A DNA stretch of 64,000 nucleotides from Bacillota bacterium. GTDB lineage: Bacteria; Bacillota; Clostridia; Acetivibrionales; DTU013. Below the pieces are notes generated by a model that searched no databases, was not told where the DNA came from, and saw only the letters and a program-made list of their open reading frames with translations. Made by a program: the position numbers and the translations under genes. The stretch lies in contig JAEYON010000068.1 of the NCBI GenBank assembly GCA_023411645.1, positions 62,001-126,000 on the forward strand, read 5' to 3'. The stretch's first letter is position 1; the number at the start of each line of letters is the position of its first letter. Below are positions 62,126 to 64,000 of the stretch, piece after piece.

Positions 62126-63898
62126 TTGAGCCAGGGAAGGATTAGCAAGGTATCGGGCCCTTTGGTCATAGCTGAAGGGATGCGGGATGCCAACATGTTT
62201 GACGTGGTTCGTGTCAGTGAGCATCAGCTCATAGGCGAGATATTGGAGATCCACGGCGACAGGGCATCCATACAGGTATATGAAGAAACATCCGGTTTGG
62301 GGCCGGGCAGCCCGGTCGAATCCACGGGAGTACCTCTGAGTGTCGAGCTTGGACCTGGTCTGCTGGAAAATATGTTCGACGGGATACAGCGCCCTCTGGA
62401 AGCTATGAGGCAAGCCGTTGGAAGCAACATCACGCGCGGAATCACGATTCCGGCGCTGGACCGTAACAAAAAGTGGCTGTTCAAGCCTAAGGCGGCAGTA
62501 GGGGATTTTGTGACTGCCGGAGATATTCTGGGAACAGTTCAGGAGAATGTAATTTTTGAACATCGGATTATGGTTCCAGTTGGGCTTGAGGGAACGATTG
62601 AAGCAATCAACGAAGGCGAGTTTACCATAGAGGAAACAGTTGCTGTTATCAAGACGGCGGACGGTTCGCTCAAAAACCTGCCAATGATGCAAAAATGGCC
62701 TGTCAGAAAAGAAAGACCATACAAAACAAAGCTGTCGCCGGATGAGCCGATGGTTACAGGTCAGAGAATCATAGATACTCTGTTCCCGATTGCAAAGGGC
62801 GGCGTTGCGGCAGTTCCGGGTCCATTCGGCAGCGGAAAGACCGTTGTACAGCATCAGCTTGCTAAATGGGCGGATGCCGATCTGGTTGTTTATATCGGGT
62901 GCGGTGAGCGCGGAAACGAAATGACGGACGTTCTGATGGAATTCCCGGAGCTCAAGGATCCAAAGAGCGGCGAGCCCCTGATGAAGAGAACGGTTCTGAT
63001 CGCCAACACCTCGGATATGCCGGTTGCAGCCCGTGAGGCTTCCATATATACGGGAATCACTATTGCAGAATATTTCCGTGATATGGGCTATTCCGTGGCG
63101 TTGCTTGCCGATTCCACCTCCCGTTGGGCAGAAGCACTCCGTGAGATGTCGGGGCGTCTTGAAGAAATGCCCGGCGAGGAAGGTTATCCCGCATATCTTT
63201 CTTCCAGGCTTGCTCAATTTTATGAACGTGCCGGAAGAGTCGTCACCCTGGGTTCTTCAGGGGAACGCATCGGATCGCTTTGCGCTATCGGCGCCGTTTC
63301 GCCTCCGGGCGGTGATATCTCCGAACCGGTCACACAGGCGACACTGCGTATCGTGAAGGTATTCTGGGGATTGGATTCCAACCTTGCTTACCGCAGACAC
63401 TTCCCGGCTATCAACTGGCTTACCAGCTATTCGCTGTACGTCGACAAGATGACGGACTGGTACAGCAGCAATGTTTCAAGAGAATATAACAATTACCGGG
63501 CTGAGATGATGAAGATTCTTCAGGAGGAAGCCGAACTGGATGAGATCGTCAGGCTGGTCGGCGTGGATGCGTTATCTGCAAAGGACAGGGTAACTATGGA
63601 GGTCGCCCGTTCAATCCGTGAAGATTATCTGCATCAGGACGCCTTCCATGAGGTGGATACCTATTCGACGCTGAACAAACAGTTCAGAATGCTGAAATTG
63701 ATACTGACCTATTATCATATGGCTCAAAATGCCGTTAAAAAGAATGTAGATCTTAAGGCGCTTTTCGGACTTCCGGTCAGGGAGAAAATCGGCCGTGCGA
63801 AATATGTCCCGACAGACAGGATAGATCAGGAATACGGGGAGATAGAAAAAGATCTGGCTGACCAGATGGATGCACTGCTTTCAAAGGAGGGTGAATAA
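62126..63898 (+). CDS. ntpA: V-type ATPase catalytic subunit A
   Basis: 590 residues from TTG 62126, which follows GAGGGAT (62114-62120) by 5 bases and matches the family N-terminus [18 protein letters not shown]; the longer frame from 62075 lacks a site. Walker [13 protein letters not shown], Walker [19 protein letters not shown], arginine-finger region and an A-subunit-specific non-homologous insertion (about 115-200). Hydrolyses or makes ATP. Confidence 0.96.
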   Translation: MSQGRISKVSGPLVIAEGMRDANMFDVVRVSEHQLIGEILEIHGDRASIQVYEETSGLGPGSPVESTGVPLSVELGPGLLENMFDGIQRPLEAMRQAVGSNITRGITIPALDRNKKWLFKPKAAVGDFVTAGDILGTVQENVIFEHRIMVPVGLEGTIEAINEGEFTIEETVAVIKTADGSLKNLPMMQKWPVRKERPYKTKLSPDEPMVTGQRIIDTLFPIAKGGVAAVPGPFGSGKTVVQHQLAKWADADLVVYIGCGERGNEMTDVLMEFPELKDPKSGEPLMKRTVLIANTSDMPVAAREASIYTGITIAEYFRDMGYSVALLADSTSRWAEALREMSGRLEEMPGEEGYPAYLSSRLAQFYERAGRVVTLGSSGERIGSLCAIGAVSPPGGDISEPVTQATLRIVKVFWGLDSNLAYRRHFPAINWLTSYSLYVDKMTDWYSSNVSREYNNYRAEMMKILQEEAELDEIVRLVGVDALSAKDRVTMEVARSIREDYLHQDAFHEVDTYSTLNKQFRMLKLILTYYHMAQNAVKKNVDLKALFGLPVREKIGRAKYVPTDRIDQEYGEIEKDLADQMDALLSKEGE

Positions 63899-63900
63899 GC

Positions 63901-64000
63901 ATGTTGAAGGAATATCGTTCCATATACGAGGTTGCAGGCCCTTTAATGATGGTGCAGAATGTAGAAGGCGTTACCTTCAATGAGTTGGGTGAGATAGAAC
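63901..64000 (+). CDS. ntpB: V-type ATPase subunit B (3' truncated by window)
   Basis: Only the first 33 codons lie inside the window: [19 protein letters not shown] then [11 protein letters not shown], the typical N-terminal beta-barrel of the non-catalytic B subunit. AGGAGGGTGA precedes the ATG, with its first bases inside the end of ntpA. Continues past the window end. Confidence 0.9.
   Translation, partial: MLKEYRSIYEVAGPLMMVQNVEGVTFNELGEIE

Noticed and set aside
62072..63217. Long minus-strand ORF of 381 codons
   Set aside because: Antisense shadow of the V-ATPase A subunit gene; composition is rich in Cys, Arg and His and resembles no family.

Overview
The window looks like the chromosome of an anaerobic, endospore-forming, motile Clostridia member (Firmicutes). 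The evidence is sporulation genes (a Spo0E-like phosphatase, a SleB-type cortex hydrolase, the SpoIVFA/SpoIVFB pair), MotA/MotB, the Firmicute gene order maf-radC-mreBCD-minCDE-spoIVFAB, an NfnAB transhydrogenase and a V-type ATPase operon. Strong Shine-Dalgarno sites and frequent TTG/GTG starts also fit. I cannot name a species.

Layout. 0-6.7 kb: the 3' end of an O-acetylhomoserine sulfhydrylase gene, uronate isomerase, a lone receiver-domain protein, an ECF-like sigma factor, a papain-like hydrolase, a LysM/SleB cell-wall hydrolase behind a c-di-AMP (ydaO-type) riboswitch, and a patatin-like phospholipase. 6.8-17.6 kb: a giant cyclic-glucan synthase-like gene of about 8.9 kb, a Cys-rich orphan, a Spo0E-like gene and an ECF-type membrane protein. 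17.9-28.0 kb: a sulfur/nitrogenase-like locus (below). 28.2-41 kb: housekeeping genes (an S component, a SEC-C protein, isocitrate dehydrogenase, AsnRS, an Asp23 protein, a flippase-like protein, PspC, MotAB) plus a PDZ membrane protein, a ParB-like/BMP fusion and a divergent isoprenoid-synthase-like protein. 41-52.5 kb: the elongation/division/sporulation cluster, with a methylglyoxal-synthase homologue lacking key active-site residues, then metF. 52.6-64 kb: a Na+/solute symporter with its tiny accessory protein, NfnAB, and V-ATPase genes H-I-K-E-C-F-A-B, cut by the window end.

Most interesting system. From 17.9 to 28.0 kb lie mccB-mccA (transsulfuration), a 52-residue leader peptide with 10 Met and 9 Cys, a strong intrinsic terminator, and then nitrogenase-like D and K subunits, a NifX-like protein, a NifB-like radical SAM enzyme, a MetNIQ-type ABC importer and a nitrogenase-like reductase H, closed by a 16-bp terminator stem. 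NifE, NifN and NifV are absent. The D subunit keeps the Cys and His positions that hold the active-site cofactor in NifD. The setting points to reductive sulfur scavenging (methylthio-alkane-reductase-like C-S cleavage) rather than N2 fixation. The leader, an overlapping anti-terminator hairpin and the terminator make a textbook attenuator that would sense Cys/Met supply. A likely flow is: import or reductive release of sulfur (possibly methanethiol), capture by O-acetylhomoserine sulfhydrylase, and conversion to cysteine by MccAB. The substrate is inference; the architecture is read from the sequence.
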